DNA of 64,000 nt from Candidatus Bathyarchaeota archaeon (GTDB lineage: Archaea > Thermoproteota > Bathyarchaeia > Bathyarchaeales > Bathycorpusculaceae), in the NCBI GenBank assembly GCA_018396705.1, contig JAGTQZ010000009.1:124001-188000 (forward strand). The letters run 5' to 3'. Each line of letters starts with the position of its first letter. Positions within the stretch are counted from its first letter, which is position 1. The notes beneath the pieces are model-generated. The model was not told the DNA's origin and did no database searches. It was given only the letters and a program-made list of their open reading frames with translations. Below, piece by piece: positions 1 through 9,069 of this stretch. A program made the position numbers and the translations under genes.

Positions 1-1
1 T

Positions 2-1333
2 AACCCTGCCAGGATCGGCTATGTCTTGGTTAAAAATTTGAGAGAATTTGGTTATGCTGGGAGAGTTTACCCAGTAAATCCGAAACTCAGCGGCAAGGAA
101 TTGCTGGGCTACAACGTTTACTCAAGTGTGTTAGACATTCCGGACAACATTGATCTAGCAGTTATAGCCGTAAGCGCTAAGGCAAGCATTTCAGTATTAA
201 AAGAATGTGCATTGAAAGGTGTTAAGTCAGCTATAGTGCTTGCGGCTGGTTTTTCAGAAAGTTCTCTTGAGGAAGGAAAAAGCATGGAGTTTGAAATTCG
301 GAAGATATCTGAGGAGAGCGGCATGATAATAGTTGGGCCAAATTGCTTGGGCATTTTAAGCGCTCCAAAAAATGTGTGCACATTTCCAGAGGCAGAGTAT
401 CATGGAAAAGTTGGAAAGATATCCGCTATTTTTCAAAGCGGCTCATTACTAGCAAGTTTCATGTCGATGGCAAATATAAGGGGAGCTTATCTAAATAAGG
501 GAGTCAGCACAGGTAACGAAGCCGTCACAACCCTGAACGACTTTCTAGAGTACTTTGTAGGTGATCCTGAAACAAACGTAATTGCAATGTATATTGAACA
601 AGTAAGGAACGGAAAAAGATTCATAGAAATTTGTAGGTCTACAACTAAGCCGCTTGTCGCCCTTAAAATCGGTAAGACTGAGATAGGTAGGTTAGCCGCT
701 AAGTCACATACAGCCGCACTGGCTGGTTCTATTGAAGTGTGGAACTCCGTTTGCAGATACGCTGGAATAATCCAAGCTAACACTTTTGAACAACTCTACG
801 ATTTCTCCATGGCTTTAGCCTCGCCCCTGAAACCACGAGGTCGCAATGTTGGAATAGTCACAGCTCCGGGTGGGCCGTCCGTGATCGCAACAGATATGTG
901 TGGTGAACATGGATTAGCAATTCCTCGACTAAGTAGCGCAAGCATCGATAAGCTCAAAAGTATGCTTCCACCGTTCGCATCCATGGCAAATCCGATAGAT
1001 ATGACAGCATCAGCACTCGAAGACTTAAGCATTTACCATAAAGTTTTAGAGGTTGTCGCATCAGATCAAAATGTAGATGTAATTTTAGTTATTTCCCCTC
1101 TAACGCACCACCTAGAAATAGCCCAAACCACTGCAAACATTGCCAATGAAATTCGAAAACCAGTCGTAGTGGCTTGGACCGGGCTTCTCAACATTGTAGA
1201 GCTTATTAAAGCCATGCGTTTTCTAGGCGAAAGAGGGATACCTAACTATTTTATGCCCGAAAGGGCTGTCGAAGCAATAGCAGTTATGTTACATCAAACT
1301 CAATTGGAAGCTACTAAACCTTACGCTTCATAG
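2..1333 (+). CDS. acdA: ADP-forming acetyl-CoA synthetase, alpha subunit (5' end outside the window)
   Basis: This subunit holds the CoA-binding and CoA-ligase domains of the archaeal enzyme that makes ATP and acetate from acetyl-CoA, ADP and phosphate. The first in-frame start is TTG at 26, but the frame is open back to base 2 and reads N-P-A-R-I-G-Y, which continues the family's Rossmann CoA-binding domain. The true start therefore lies before the window. The phospho-histidine motif KSHTAALAGS sits near residue 228 counted from base 26. The ATP-grasp beta subunit follows after 15 bases, so the two form an operon of separate subunits rather than a fused chain. A distantly related acyl-CoA synthetase with other substrate acids cannot be excluded. 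Confidence 0.88.
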   Translation, partial: NPARIGYVLVKNLREFGYAGRVYPVNPKLSGKELLGYNVYSSVLDIPDNIDLAVIAVSAKASISVLKECALKGVKSAIVLAAGFSESSLEEGKSMEFEIRKISEESGMIIVGPNCLGILSAPKNVCTFPEAEYHGKVGKISAIFQSGSLLASFMSMANIRGAYLNKGVSTGNEAVTTLNDFLEYFVGDPETNVIAMYIEQVRNGKRFIEICRSTTKPLVALKIGKTEIGRLAAKSHTAALAGSIEVWNSVCRYAGIIQANTFEQLYDFSMALASPLKPRGRNVGIVTAPGGPSVIATDMCGEHGLAIPRLSSASIDKLKSMLPPFASMANPIDMTASALEDLSIYHKVLEVVASDQNVDVILVISPLTHHLEIAQTTANIANEIRKPVVVAWTGLLNIVELIKAMRFLGERGIPNYFMPERAVEAIAVMLHQTQLEATKPYAS

Positions 1334-1348
1334 ACATGGAGGAATTAT

Positions 1349-2089
1349 TTGACCATGAGTCATATAATTAGCCAGGCATTAAAAGAAGGCAGAAACCTTT
1401 TATTGGAGCCCGAGGCTAAAAAGTTATGTTCACTTTATGGAATACCAGTACCACGGTACGCAGTAGTGTCAACAGTCGACGAGGCTGTAAAGGCTGCTAA
1501 AGGCATAGGTTTTCCAGTAGTTCTAAAAATAGTCTCCAAAGACATAATTCATAAAAGCGACTCTGGGTGCGTAGTTTTAAATATTAACAGCAGCGAAGAG
1601 GTTGAAAGAGCATTCAAGTATGTGGTAGCTAACGCCTCAAAAGTTGGCTCCAACGTTGAAATAAAGGGTGTGCTTATAGAGGAAATGTTGCCAAAAGGTT
1701 TAGAGGTGGTTGTTGGGGCCCTAGAAGACGCAGAGTTCGGTCCAATAGTGATGTTTGGATTAGGAGGAATATTCATCGAAGTGTTGAGAGATGTCACTTT
1801 CAGAGCAGCACCAATAACCATAGACGAAGCTAAGAAAATGATGAAGGAAGTGAAAGGATACAAACTATTAGAGGGGTACAGAGGGCAAGAACCGGCTGAT
1901 ACAAATGCGCTGGCGAAAATAATCACAGCTGTTTCCCGACTCATAATAGAAAACAAAGAGATATGCCAAATAGACTTAAATCCTGTTATTGTATGGCGGA
2001 ACGGCGCAAAAATCGCAGATGCAAGAATATTATTAAGGGGTGATGCCCAGACACGACATATATGCAATGACTCGGCAGTTTCCGAGTAA
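1349..2089 (+). CDS. acdB: ADP-forming acetyl-CoA synthetase, beta subunit (ATP-grasp)
   Basis: This is the ATP-grasp partner of the preceding gene; it moves phosphate from the alpha-subunit histidine to ADP. The 246 residues match the usual beta subunit of about 230-245. Visible family features are the FPVVLKIVSKDIIHKSD segment near residue 55 and the C-terminal DLNPVIV motif. A GGAGG at 338-342 of the second kilobase (1338-1342) sits 6 bases before TTG 1349 and 12 before ATG 1355, so either could start the protein; I keep the TTG. With the adjacent AOR this points to oxidation of aldehydes or 2-oxoacids with substrate-level ATP formation. Confidence 0.88.
   Translation: MTMSHIISQALKEGRNLLLEPEAKKLCSLYGIPVPRYAVVSTVDEAVKAAKGIGFPVVLKIVSKDIIHKSDSGCVVLNINSSEEVERAFKYVVANASKVGSNVEIKGVLIEEMLPKGLEVVVGALEDAEFGPIVMFGLGGIFIEVLRDVTFRAAPITIDEAKKMMKEVKGYKLLEGYRGQEPADTNALAKIITAVSRLIIENKEICQIDLNPVIVWRNGAKIADARILLRGDAQTRHICNDSAVSE
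2070..2087 (+). terminator. Small hairpin at the end of acdB
   Basis: ACTCGG and CCGAGT form a 6-bp stem that overlaps the acdB stop codon. There is no strong T-run after it, so a role in ending transcription is only a guess. The remaining 220 bases up to the convergent MoaD-like gene hold nothing I can name. Confidence 0.25.
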
Positions 2090-2307
2090 TTATTCCGGTC
2101 ATAAGTTTACTTTGAGGTCTTCTCTTAAATGCTATGCGGAAGCTCCATAACATTTTTATCAGAAAGAAACTATCGCTTTAATAATAATCTCTTTTAAGGA
2201 GCTTGCTAGCAAAAGCTAAACGGCTGAGACCTTGCACATGGAACTTAAAAACCTCTATTTAAGGGGTTGGTGAGTAAGTAATGTATTTTTGTGGTCATGT
2301 ACAATAT

Positions 2308-2574
2308 TCAGCCTCCGCCAACTATTGAGGCGATTACGACCTCGTCTAGGTCTTTTAGCTTTGCATGCAAACCTCCGATATGATCTATGCTTCTCCCGTT
2401 GATTAAAGCGATTATGCCTTCTTCACCTACATTGAATTTTATTCCCATTTCCGCTTCAATTTTGTCTAGAAGTCCCTTTAACGTTACCTCGACGTCGTTA
2501 TCGAAATAAAACCAAATGTTCTTTACCTTAATTAGATCATAAGGTCGTCCGACGAACTTAACGAGAACCCTCAT
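2308..2574 (-). CDS. MoaD/ThiS-like ubiquitin-fold protein
   Basis: An 88-residue protein ending in VGGG, the Gly-Gly tail on which MoaD/ThiS proteins carry sulfur as a thiocarboxylate. It lies 24 bases after the stop of the aldehyde:ferredoxin oxidoreductase gene on the same strand. Placement beside a tungstopterin enzyme makes a role in pterin dithiolene sulfur insertion the likely job; MoaD-like genes next to AOR genes are common in archaea. ThiS or an archaeal SAMP modifier are alternatives because the fold and tail are shared. Confidence 0.75.
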   Translation of the reverse strand: MRVLVKFVGRPYDLIKVKNIWFYFDNDVEVTLKGLLDKIEAEMGIKFNVGEEGIIALINGRSIDHIGGLHAKLKDLDEVVIASIVGGG

Positions 2575-2598
2575 TTAATTCACCAAAAAAGAGGGGGG

Positions 2599-4428
2599 CT
2601 AGGATATTTCTAATTCAGCTAACTTCTCCTTAGTGGGTATGCCTTGTTCGTTCCATCCTCTGACTTTATAGTAATCTTTAAGAAGACGGTCAAGCTCGAA
2701 CGTTTGGCCCTTTGCAGGATTTCTTGGATGCGGTTCCTTAAGAAGTCTTTCGGGCAAAGTATCATATTTGCCATCAACACCTTCCCTAACATTGAACATC
2801 CTCTCAAGGTTCCATATTCTTTCACCGACTGTCCAAAGATATTTTGGATCCTTAAAAGTTTCAATACCAGTAACCGCATATAATACTCTGCTATAGAATT
2901 TTGGATTAATCACGTCATGGTTTACTATAAGTTTGCAGAATACCGCAGTTTCACAAACTGCCATTTCGTCTTGCACATACTTGGTTAACTCCGCTTTTCC
3001 CTCAACTGTAAAGGGGTCAACCTTCTTAGGTACACCGAGTATTTCAAACTTATTCCAGCTTATTGCATGGCTGCCGCCTATTGTTCCAGTTACAAGACCG
3101 AGGCCTTGTCCTTTCATTGCTCGAGGATCGTAAGCCGGCATCTCTAATCCCTTAATGTGCATCGCGTATTTTTCAGCGCCTCGTCCAATGATCTCAGCAG
3201 CCCTTCTTACCCCTTCGGCCAATAAATTGCCTAGGTTTCCTATTCTAAGTGCTACGCGCCTTACAAGTTCTACTATAACTTCTGGCTTACCCCAACTTAA
3301 ATCCAGTCCATCAGTTTCAGTTTTGTCTATAATACTTTTTTCACATAGTTCTATGGCGAAGGCTATTGCTACGCCAGTAGAGATTGTATCTAAACCATAT
3401 AAATCACAGAGCATATTGGCATATGTTATGGCTTCTATGTTGTTAACTCCCGCAATCCCTCCAAGAGACCACTCAGTTTCAAGCTCGGGAAATTCCCATG
3501 CAATGCCCGCATATGGTCCATTAGTAATTCTGAAAATTTTTCCGCAACGCATCGCACATGCATAGCATCCTTTGTGCCCGATTATGTAACTTTCTAAAAT
3601 CTCGGGTCTAAATCTTTCTATACCTTCCCATTCTCTTTGCTGGAAATTATAAGTCGGAAAATGGCCTGTAACATACCATACATAAGTACCGGTGTTTGTT
3701 CCTAGTCTTCTAAAATCTGCAGGCGGTACGGCTGGCCACTCCCGGTAAGCTTTCAATTGCTCGTTTACTGCCTCGTCTAGAGTACGTTCATCATAAACGT
3801 CAGGCCTCTTTGATCCTTTCACAACTATTGCTTTTAGGTTTTTTGAACCCATTACCGCTCCACCACCACCTCTGCCCGCGGTTCTTGTATCGTCAGTTAC
3901 AATAGAGGAAAATTTGACAAGTTTTTCACCTGCAGGTCCTATCGTCACCATTCTTGCCTTCCTATCTGTTTCTTCTAGGAGAATGTCCCTCGTGGCCATC
4001 GTATTCAAGCCCCAAACCTTACTTGCATCCCTAAATTCCACGTTGTCGTCGTTTATCCATACATACGTTGATTTTTCTGATTTACCTCCCACGACTATGG
4101 CATCATAGCCTGCAAATTTGAGTTCAGCTCCGAAGCAGCCACCTCCAACGCTTCTGCAGTATATGCCAGTCAAAGGAGACTTAAACTGTGCAACCCATCG
4201 GGAAGCTGACTGAACCTTCGTGCCCGTTAACGGCCCCACAGAGATTACTAATTTATTTTCCGGACCCAGCGGATCGACACCAGCGGGCACTTCATCCCAC
4301 AAAACTTTGATACCAAAACCTCGTCCACCAATAAAACGTCTAATTAGACTGTCCTTTAGAGGTTCCACGGTTGCACTCTTATTTTTTAGATTTATTCGAA
4401 GCATTTTTCCTCCATACCCGTACATCAT
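2599..4428 (-). CDS. aor: Aldehyde:ferredoxin oxidoreductase (tungstopterin)
   Basis: Oxidises aldehydes to carboxylates and reduces ferredoxin, using a tungsten-bispterin centre and one [4Fe-4S] cluster. The 609 residues are the normal family length. The cluster ligands C288, C291 and C295 are in HKGCYACAMRCGK, with a fourth cysteine near residue 498 (VFCKL). The glycine-rich pterin region GRGGGGAVMGSKNLKA is at residues 185-199. Two ATG codons open the frame (4428 and 4425). The MoaD-like gene follows on the same strand. The substrate (acetaldehyde, indole- or phenyl-aldehydes, or glyceraldehyde 3-phosphate) cannot be told from sequence alone. Confidence 0.93.
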   Translation of the reverse strand: MMYGYGGKMLRINLKNKSATVEPLKDSLIRRFIGGRGFGIKVLWDEVPAGVDPLGPENKLVISVGPLTGTKVQSASRWVAQFKSPLTGIYCRSVGGGCFGAELKFAGYDAIVVGGKSEKSTYVWINDDNVEFRDASKVWGLNTMATRDILLEETDRKARMVTIGPAGEKLVKFSSIVTDDTRTAGRGGGGAVMGSKNLKAIVVKGSKRPDVYDERTLDEAVNEQLKAYREWPAVPPADFRRLGTNTGTYVWYVTGHFPTYNFQQREWEGIERFRPEILESYIIGHKGCYACAMRCGKIFRITNGPYAGIAWEFPELETEWSLGGIAGVNNIEAITYANMLCDLYGLDTISTGVAIAFAIELCEKSIIDKTETDGLDLSWGKPEVIVELVRRVALRIGNLGNLLAEGVRRAAEIIGRGAEKYAMHIKGLEMPAYDPRAMKGQGLGLVTGTIGGSHAISWNKFEILGVPKKVDPFTVEGKAELTKYVQDEMAVCETAVFCKLIVNHDVINPKFYSRVLYAVTGIETFKDPKYLWTVGERIWNLERMFNVREGVDGKYDTLPERLLKEPHPRNPAKGQTFELDRLLKDYYKVRGWNEQGIPTKEKLAELEIS

Positions 4429-4570
4429 TTTCCCTCAAACTGATTTTTCGTCAACTTTTCATAAATAATTTTCCCAAACGTTACCTTCTACACTTGGCAA
4501 CCCACGTCTACGAGGCTCGGACTAGAAAATGTAACACACTCTAGGAAGCTAGACTCCTCAAAAAGGTGAT

Positions 4571-4644
4571 GGACCGGGCGGGATTTGAACCCGCGACCTC
4601 AGCGATGCCAACGCTGCGATCATACCAGGCTGATCTACCGGCCC
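4571..4644 (-). tRNA. tRNA-Ala (anticodon GGC)
   Basis: The reverse complement folds as a complete 74-base cloverleaf: acceptor GGGCCGG/CCGGUCC, D-stem GAUC/GAUC, anticodon stem CAGCG/CGCUG with loop UUGGCAU, and T-stem GCGGG/CCCGC. The anticodon is GGC. The acceptor has the G3:U70 wobble pair that marks alanine tRNAs. CCA is not encoded. There is no intron. Confidence 0.96.
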
Positions 4645-4736
4645 AAAGATTAAACGTTACACGTTTTCTATTAAGGGTTTTGCTGGAAGGTTTTAATAGT
4701 TTCTTGTTGATTTCAGTATTGTGGAGGTTGTTGAGT

Positions 4737-5171
4737 TTGGCTGGGATCCTCCTTGTCAGAGATGTTATGTCGAAGGATGTTCGTGTCGTGCGTCCCGATT
4801 CAAGTGTCAAAGAGGTTGTTGCTACAATAAACAAGTTTGACATTGGTTCGGTGGTGGTTGTTCAAGGTGATAGGCCTGTTGGAATAATAACAAAAAGGGA
4901 TATTCTCAAGAGGGTTGTTGAGCCTTGTTTAGCTCCGGAAACTTTGACGGCAAGACAGATTATGACCAGCCCGGTGGTGACTATCAACGAAAACGCTAGC
5001 ATCAACGAAGCCGCTAAGCTTATGGCTAAAAAACGCATTAAGAGGCTTCTGGTTTCAAGAAACAATGACGAGCTTGCCGGTATAATAACCTTCACGGACA
5101 TTGTGACAAAGGTTCCAGATATGCTCAGCTTGTTGGAGGAGCTTGTACGGCCCCAGACCCGTAAATACTAG
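4737..5171 (+). CDS. CBS-domain pair protein
   Basis: A 144-residue protein made of two CBS repeats (V-R-D-V-M-S near the start and I-M-T-S-P-V near residue 82), each ending in a GIIT-type strand. CBS pairs bind adenosyl ligands such as AMP, ATP or SAM and often act as energy sensors. The open frame runs back through the opposite-strand tRNA, which cannot be coding. GGAGGT at 4723-4728 is 8 bases before TTG 4737, so I place the start there. It precedes pelA in the same direction, 33 bases away. The regulated partner is unknown. Confidence 0.82.
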   Translation: MAGILLVRDVMSKDVRVVRPDSSVKEVVATINKFDIGSVVVVQGDRPVGIITKRDILKRVVEPCLAPETLTARQIMTSPVVTINENASINEAAKLMAKKRIKRLLVSRNNDELAGIITFTDIVTKVPDMLSLLEELVRPQTRKY

Positions 5172-5204
5172 TTGGAATAGCCTTGGCTGTAGAGGAAACT
5201 TTCT

Positions 5205-6302
5205 TTGAAGATTCTGGAAATGAACTTGAGGAAGGGTTTTGTGAAGGTTATTCCAGAAACCTTTGACGATTTGTGGCATCTCTACAATATAATTTACAAG
5301 GGCGACGAGGTTTATGCTTACACTTCACGAGAAATAAAGCAGGACGAAAAATATGCAAGAACTAAACGGAGCGAAAGAGTTCCCGTTTTCCTTGGCGTGA
5401 AGGTGGAAAAAGTACTTTGGGATAAGCTTCTCGGAAGGCTTAGAGTTCATGGAACCATCTGTCAAGCACCTGAGACGGTTCCCATAGGCGCGCATCACAC
5501 GTTAAACATCGTCTTAAACACACCAGTGACCATAGTCAAGGAAGAGTGGCCCCGTCACTACGTGGAGAGACTTGAAGCAGCCAAGAAAGTTTCTGAAAAA
5601 CCAGTTATCATAGTTGCCATAGACGATGAATGCTACGTTGTGGCCACAACAACTCAATATGGAGTTGAAGTTAACGTTGAAGAGAGAACGAGACTTCCGG
5701 GAAAACTTGAAGCCGAAAAGAGAATCACAGCCCTAAAAGAGTTTTTCCAAAAAGCCCTAGAGAGTCTTCGCCAAACGTGGAGTGAAAACCATAACCCAAT
5801 AGCCGTTATAGGTGTTGGTTTCATCAAAAATGACTTCGTAGATTTCGTTAGAAAAGAGGCTCCGGAAATAGCCAAATCCATTGTGGACGTTAAAAGCGTG
5901 AACAACAGCGGTGTTGCCGGAATTTATGAGGCTATAAGGTCTGGTGTTCTAGCCAAAACTATGAGGCACCTGCGTATCATAGAAGAGACGGAAGCCATTG
6001 AAGAAATCTTGAAGAGACTTGGAAAAAATGAAAAAACTGTAGCTTATGGATTGAAAGATGTGCATAAAGCCACCGACTTAGGAGCTGTTGAACTGCTTGT
6101 TTTGACTGACGCATTGCTGCGTGAATCGTCAGATGTAGAACGCTTATCCCTTGAACAACTAATGAAAAATGTGGAGGCCAAAGGCGGGAAAATTCTAGTT
6201 GTAAGCACAGAACACGAGGCTGGAGCAAAATTAACAGCCCTAGGCGGAATTGCTGCCATGTTAAGGTATGCGTTGCCCGCAAACAGCTTAAACGCTTTTT
6301 AA
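5205..6302 (+). CDS. pelA: Pelota (Dom34) mRNA surveillance protein
   Basis: Archaeal Pelota occupies the A site of stalled ribosomes with aEF1A and recruits ABCE1 to split them. At 365 residues it has the normal length. The N-terminal Sm-like domain (opening near DDLWHLYNIIYKGDEV) is followed by the central eRF1-like domain (PVIIVAIDDECYVV) and the C-terminal domain with HEAGAKLTALGGIAAMLRY, which is characteristic. The start is TTG at 5205; GAGG at 5191-5195 can serve as the ribosome-binding site. It overlaps the convergent nucleotidyltransferase gene by 15 bases. Confidence 0.93.
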   Translation: MKILEMNLRKGFVKVIPETFDDLWHLYNIIYKGDEVYAYTSREIKQDEKYARTKRSERVPVFLGVKVEKVLWDKLLGRLRVHGTICQAPETVPIGAHHTLNIVLNTPVTIVKEEWPRHYVERLEAAKKVSEKPVIIVAIDDECYVVATTTQYGVEVNVEERTRLPGKLEAEKRITALKEFFQKALESLRQTWSENHNPIAVIGVGFIKNDFVDFVRKEAPEIAKSIVDVKSVNNSGVAGIYEAIRSGVLAKTMRHLRIIEETEAIEEILKRLGKNEKTVAYGLKDVHKATDLGAVELLVLTDALLRESSDVERLSLEQLMKNVEAKGGKILVVSTEHEAGAKLTALGGIAAMLRYALPANSLNAF

Positions 6303-6995
6303 TCTCCTCCGTACCGCCGGTTTTTCTTCCGCAAGCTTTTTTAGTGCTTGTTCAAAGGTTTCGCCTTCAGCCAGTTCGCGCTCAATGAAAACGCCTGTTC
6401 TACCAACTTCATCCCTTCTTAGGAGGGCGTGAACCCTGTCAAGAACTGTTTCCACAGATATTCCAAGAAGCTTTGCGATACGCTCTTCACATCCCAATAT
6501 AGAGCTTTCCCTATGCCCTTCATCTGTTGGTTCAATAAGCATTAGGCGTTTGTCTACACCTGGAAAACGTAGTCCAGCCTTTAAGTCCTTTAAAGTAGCT
6601 TCTCCGCTGAATCGGTAGAATTCGCGTTCCACCCTGCGCATCTTCATAAGCGGAAAAGAAAGGCTGGTTTTTTCATCTATTTCAATATAGCCTTTCATGG
6701 CGTAGACTGGTGTAGCCTGCACTACAAGCCGCCTGTTAGCCGTTATGCCAGCCCTTTCAAGGGCTGCCTCCACAAGAAAGGATGATGGTTGGTTTGGTAT
6801 GAAAACGTCTACGTCGCTTTTTTCTGTCACGTCTCCTCTGGCAATGCTGCCGTGAACGATGCATTCTATGTTGAAGCTTTCCAGCGCCTTCATAAGCCAC
6901 ATTGCTTTGGCCCTAAGTTCTTCAAGGAGCTTCCATCTTTTGCTTGTATATTTGACTTCATTGAACTCTAGGCGTCGCTGTGGTTTCTTAGCCAA
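6288..6995 (-). CDS. Nucleotidyltransferase of the MNT/polymerase-beta fold
   Basis: The signature of this superfamily is visible: GSIARGDVTEKSDVDVFI near residues 49-66, with the two metal-binding aspartates in SDVDVF. The rest matches a conserved archaeal family of predicted nucleotidyltransferases of about 230 residues; a helix-turn-helix-like segment (AKLLGISVETVLDRV) follows in the C-terminal half. The gene converges on pelA. Substrate is unknown. No HEPN partner gene is adjacent, which argues against a MNT/HEPN toxin pair. Confidence 0.75.
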   Translation of the reverse strand: MAKKPQRRLEFNEVKYTSKRWKLLEELRAKAMWLMKALESFNIECIVHGSIARGDVTEKSDVDVFIPNQPSSFLVEAALERAGITANRRLVVQATPVYAMKGYIEIDEKTSLSFPLMKMRRVEREFYRFSGEATLKDLKAGLRFPGVDKRLMLIEPTDEGHRESSILGCEERIAKLLGISVETVLDRVHALLRRDEVGRTGVFIERELAEGETFEQALKKLAEEKPAVRRRLKSV

Positions 6996-7068
6996 GTGTT
7001 TTCACTTTCAGCATTGAGAAACCCTTATCACGTTTAAAAACCTTAAGCGTAAACAGCAACCTAAACAA

Positions 7069-8034
7069 GTGACATCGCTTATGAATAATACTGTCTGCAC
7101 ATTTTGCAAACGTAAGCAAGCCTTCTTCTATAGGCAGTACTCTGGCGAAATGCTTTGCAAGGGCTGTTTCGTTAAGTCCATCGAGGGCAGGGTTAGAGCC
7201 ACCATAGCCAAATACAAAATGTTCGACTTCGACGATAGAATAGCCGTAGCGGTTTCAGGCGGCAAGGATAGCGTTAGTCTCCTACACATACTAGCAAAAA
7301 TAGAACATGATTATCCAAAAGCCTCGCTGGTAGCTGTTTCAGTCGATGAAGGAATTGCCGGCTATAGAGATGAAGCTCTAAAAATTGCTTCAGAAAACTG
7401 CATAAAACTTGGAGTTGAGCATTATATAATTTCGTTTAAGGAGCTTTACGGCTTCACCCTTGATGAAATTGTTGAAAATATTAGAGTGAGCGGTAAAAAA
7501 GGGTTAACACCATGCGCTTACTGTGGAGTTTTAAGAAGAAAAGCATTGAACACCGTCGCGAGGAAAGTTGGGGCGGATAAGCTTGCAACCGCCCACACGT
7601 TAGACGATGAAGTTCAAACAGTGCTTCTAAACATGCTTCATGGTGATGTCATGCGCATAGCCAGAGAAAAACCGGTTACGGATGAAGTGCATCCAAAACT
7701 TGTTAGGCGTGTCAAGCCTTTCTGCGAAATCCCAGAGAAAGAAACTGCTCTATTTGCATATGTCAAAAGGATAAAGTTTCAAAGTATGCCATGTCCTTAT
7801 GCCCAAGATGCGATGCGGAGCGACATCCGAATGTTTTTGAATAGGATGGAGGAAAAACATGCTGGGATAAAATATACGGTGTTTAGGGCTGCGGAGCGAA
7901 TTAGACAAGTTTTGAAAAAGTCAGCTGGTGCTGAAGCCTTGAGAGAGTGTCGCGTTTGCGGAGAGCCAACAATACAGGAACTGTGCAAGGCTTGTGAAAT
8001 GCTCAAAGAGTTAAAGCCTAAACCGATATCCTAA
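7069..8034 (+). CDS. tRNA 2-thiolation enzyme, Ncs6/TtuA family
   Basis: An adenylating sulfurtransferase for 2-thiouridine in tRNA. The PP-loop SGGKDS is at residues 64-69, an N-terminal zinc finger (CTFCKRK ... MLCKGC) precedes it, CAYCG supplies the central cysteines that hold the Fe-S cluster in TtuA, and a C-terminal zinc finger (CRVCGEPT ... LCKAC) ends the chain. The start may be GTG 7069 or ATG 7081. Whether it modifies U34 or U54 cannot be read from the sequence. MoaD-like proteins serve as its sulfur donors in archaea; one is encoded at 2308-2574. Confidence 0.87.
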   Translation: MTSLMNNTVCTFCKRKQAFFYRQYSGEMLCKGCFVKSIEGRVRATIAKYKMFDFDDRIAVAVSGGKDSVSLLHILAKIEHDYPKASLVAVSVDEGIAGYRDEALKIASENCIKLGVEHYIISFKELYGFTLDEIVENIRVSGKKGLTPCAYCGVLRRKALNTVARKVGADKLATAHTLDDEVQTVLLNMLHGDVMRIAREKPVTDEVHPKLVRRVKPFCEIPEKETALFAYVKRIKFQSMPCPYAQDAMRSDIRMFLNRMEEKHAGIKYTVFRAAERIRQVLKKSAGAEALRECRVCGEPTIQELCKACEMLKELKPKPIS

Positions 8035-8062
8035 TAAGGATACAGCTAAACCATAAGGCTTG

Positions 8063-8821
8063 ATGATTGATTTAATAATCATTCTCACATCCGTGACGAT
8101 TGTGAGTTTAATAGCCTTCGTGGGACTGATCTTCGCTGGAATGCGAGAGGAGAGGCTAAACCGCATAACAATGCTATTGGTTGGTTTTGCCTCCGGCACG
8201 TTAATTGGTGGAGCCTTCTTGCATCTGCTGCCGGAAGCCCTAACATCTGAAGGAGATGCGTCAACGGTATTCTTTTACGTAATAGCTGGCATAATCGTCT
8301 TTTTTGCCCTTGAAAAGTTCTTTTACTGGCGTCACTGTCACGAGAAAGAATGCCCAACTCACGCCTTTGTATATCTAAACCTTATTGGAGATGGAATCCA
8401 TAACTTCATTGACGGAATGATAATTGCAGCCGCCTACTTTGTTTCCGCAGCGTCCGGCAGTTACCGGTTAGGCTTTGCCACAACTGTAGCTGTACTTCTC
8501 CATGAGATTCCGCAGGAATTAGGTGATTTCGGAGTGCTAATTTATGGAGGGTTAAGTCGCAAAAGGGCTTTGGCCTTCAATTTTGTTTCAGCTGTAACCG
8601 CTATAGTTGGCGCATTATTGACATATTTCTTGGCTTCTATGCAAAGCATAGAAACGTTTCTTGTCCCGTTTGCAGCAGGCGGTTTCATTTACATTGCTGC
8701 CACAGACCTAATGCCTGAATTACACAAAAAAGCCCATGCCCGGGAATCGCTAACCCAGTTCTTTCTAATTCTTCTCGGAATAGGGTTAATGGCTCTTCTC
8801 AAAATGGTTTTTGAACCCTAG
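8063..8821 (+). CDS. ZIP-family metal transporter
   Basis: An integral membrane protein of about 252 residues with roughly seven to eight hydrophobic segments. The conserved transport-site helices are clear: HNFIDGMIIAAAY (helix IV) and HEIPQELGDFGVL (helix V), which bind zinc or iron in ZIP proteins. A histidine-rich stretch (WRHCHEKECPTH) lies in the cytoplasmic loop. I start at ATG 8063 rather than the TTG three bases earlier. The end overlaps the convergent zinc-ribbon gene by 23 bases. Confidence 0.88.
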   Translation: MIDLIIILTSVTIVSLIAFVGLIFAGMREERLNRITMLLVGFASGTLIGGAFLHLLPEALTSEGDASTVFFYVIAGIIVFFALEKFFYWRHCHEKECPTHAFVYLNLIGDGIHNFIDGMIIAAAYFVSAASGSYRLGFATTVAVLLHEIPQELGDFGVLIYGGLSRKRALAFNFVSAVTAIVGALLTYFLASMQSIETFLVPFAAGGFIYIAATDLMPELHKKAHARESLTQFFLILLGIGLMALLKMVFEP

Positions 8822-9008
8822 CCTTCTTCTCTTTAATTCTGCGCAATAAAACCGAAGCTTCAGCAGCAGTTTTAGCCGCGGCCACCTTTTGGACTTTTTC
8901 CATCAATATTTTTGAACTGCAATATGGGCATGTTCTTGTCTTCTGATCTGTTTTGGCTAGCAGATACCCGCCACATTTGCTGCATACAACAACTACGTAA
9001 CTTGTCAT
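8799..9008 (-). CDS. Small zinc-ribbon protein, DUF1922-like
   Basis: About 69 residues with a rubredoxin-like knuckle pair (CSKCGG and CPYCSS) near the N terminus and a basic helical tail. This layout matches archaeal DUF1922 proteins, whose function is unknown. The frame could begin at GTG 9035, but GGAG just upstream of ATG 9008 favours the shorter form. It converges with the ZIP transporter. Confidence 0.68.
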   Translation of the reverse strand: MTSYVVVVCSKCGGYLLAKTDQKTRTCPYCSSKILMEKVQKVAAAKTAAEASVLLRRIKEKKARVQKPF

Positions 9009-9069
9009 AAGCTTTTGCTCCGAAAACTTTTTCACAGTACAACTAGATAACGCTTAATGCCGCAAGAGG

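Noticed and set aside
2210-2280. TPP riboswitch-like CTGAGA ... GAACTT
   Set aside because: The remaining conserved core (GCGTAGGGAA-type segment) is absent.
4566-4730. Extended N terminus of the CBS protein
   Set aside because: It overlaps the tRNA-Ala on the opposite strand; a GGAGGT-TTG start explains the real protein.
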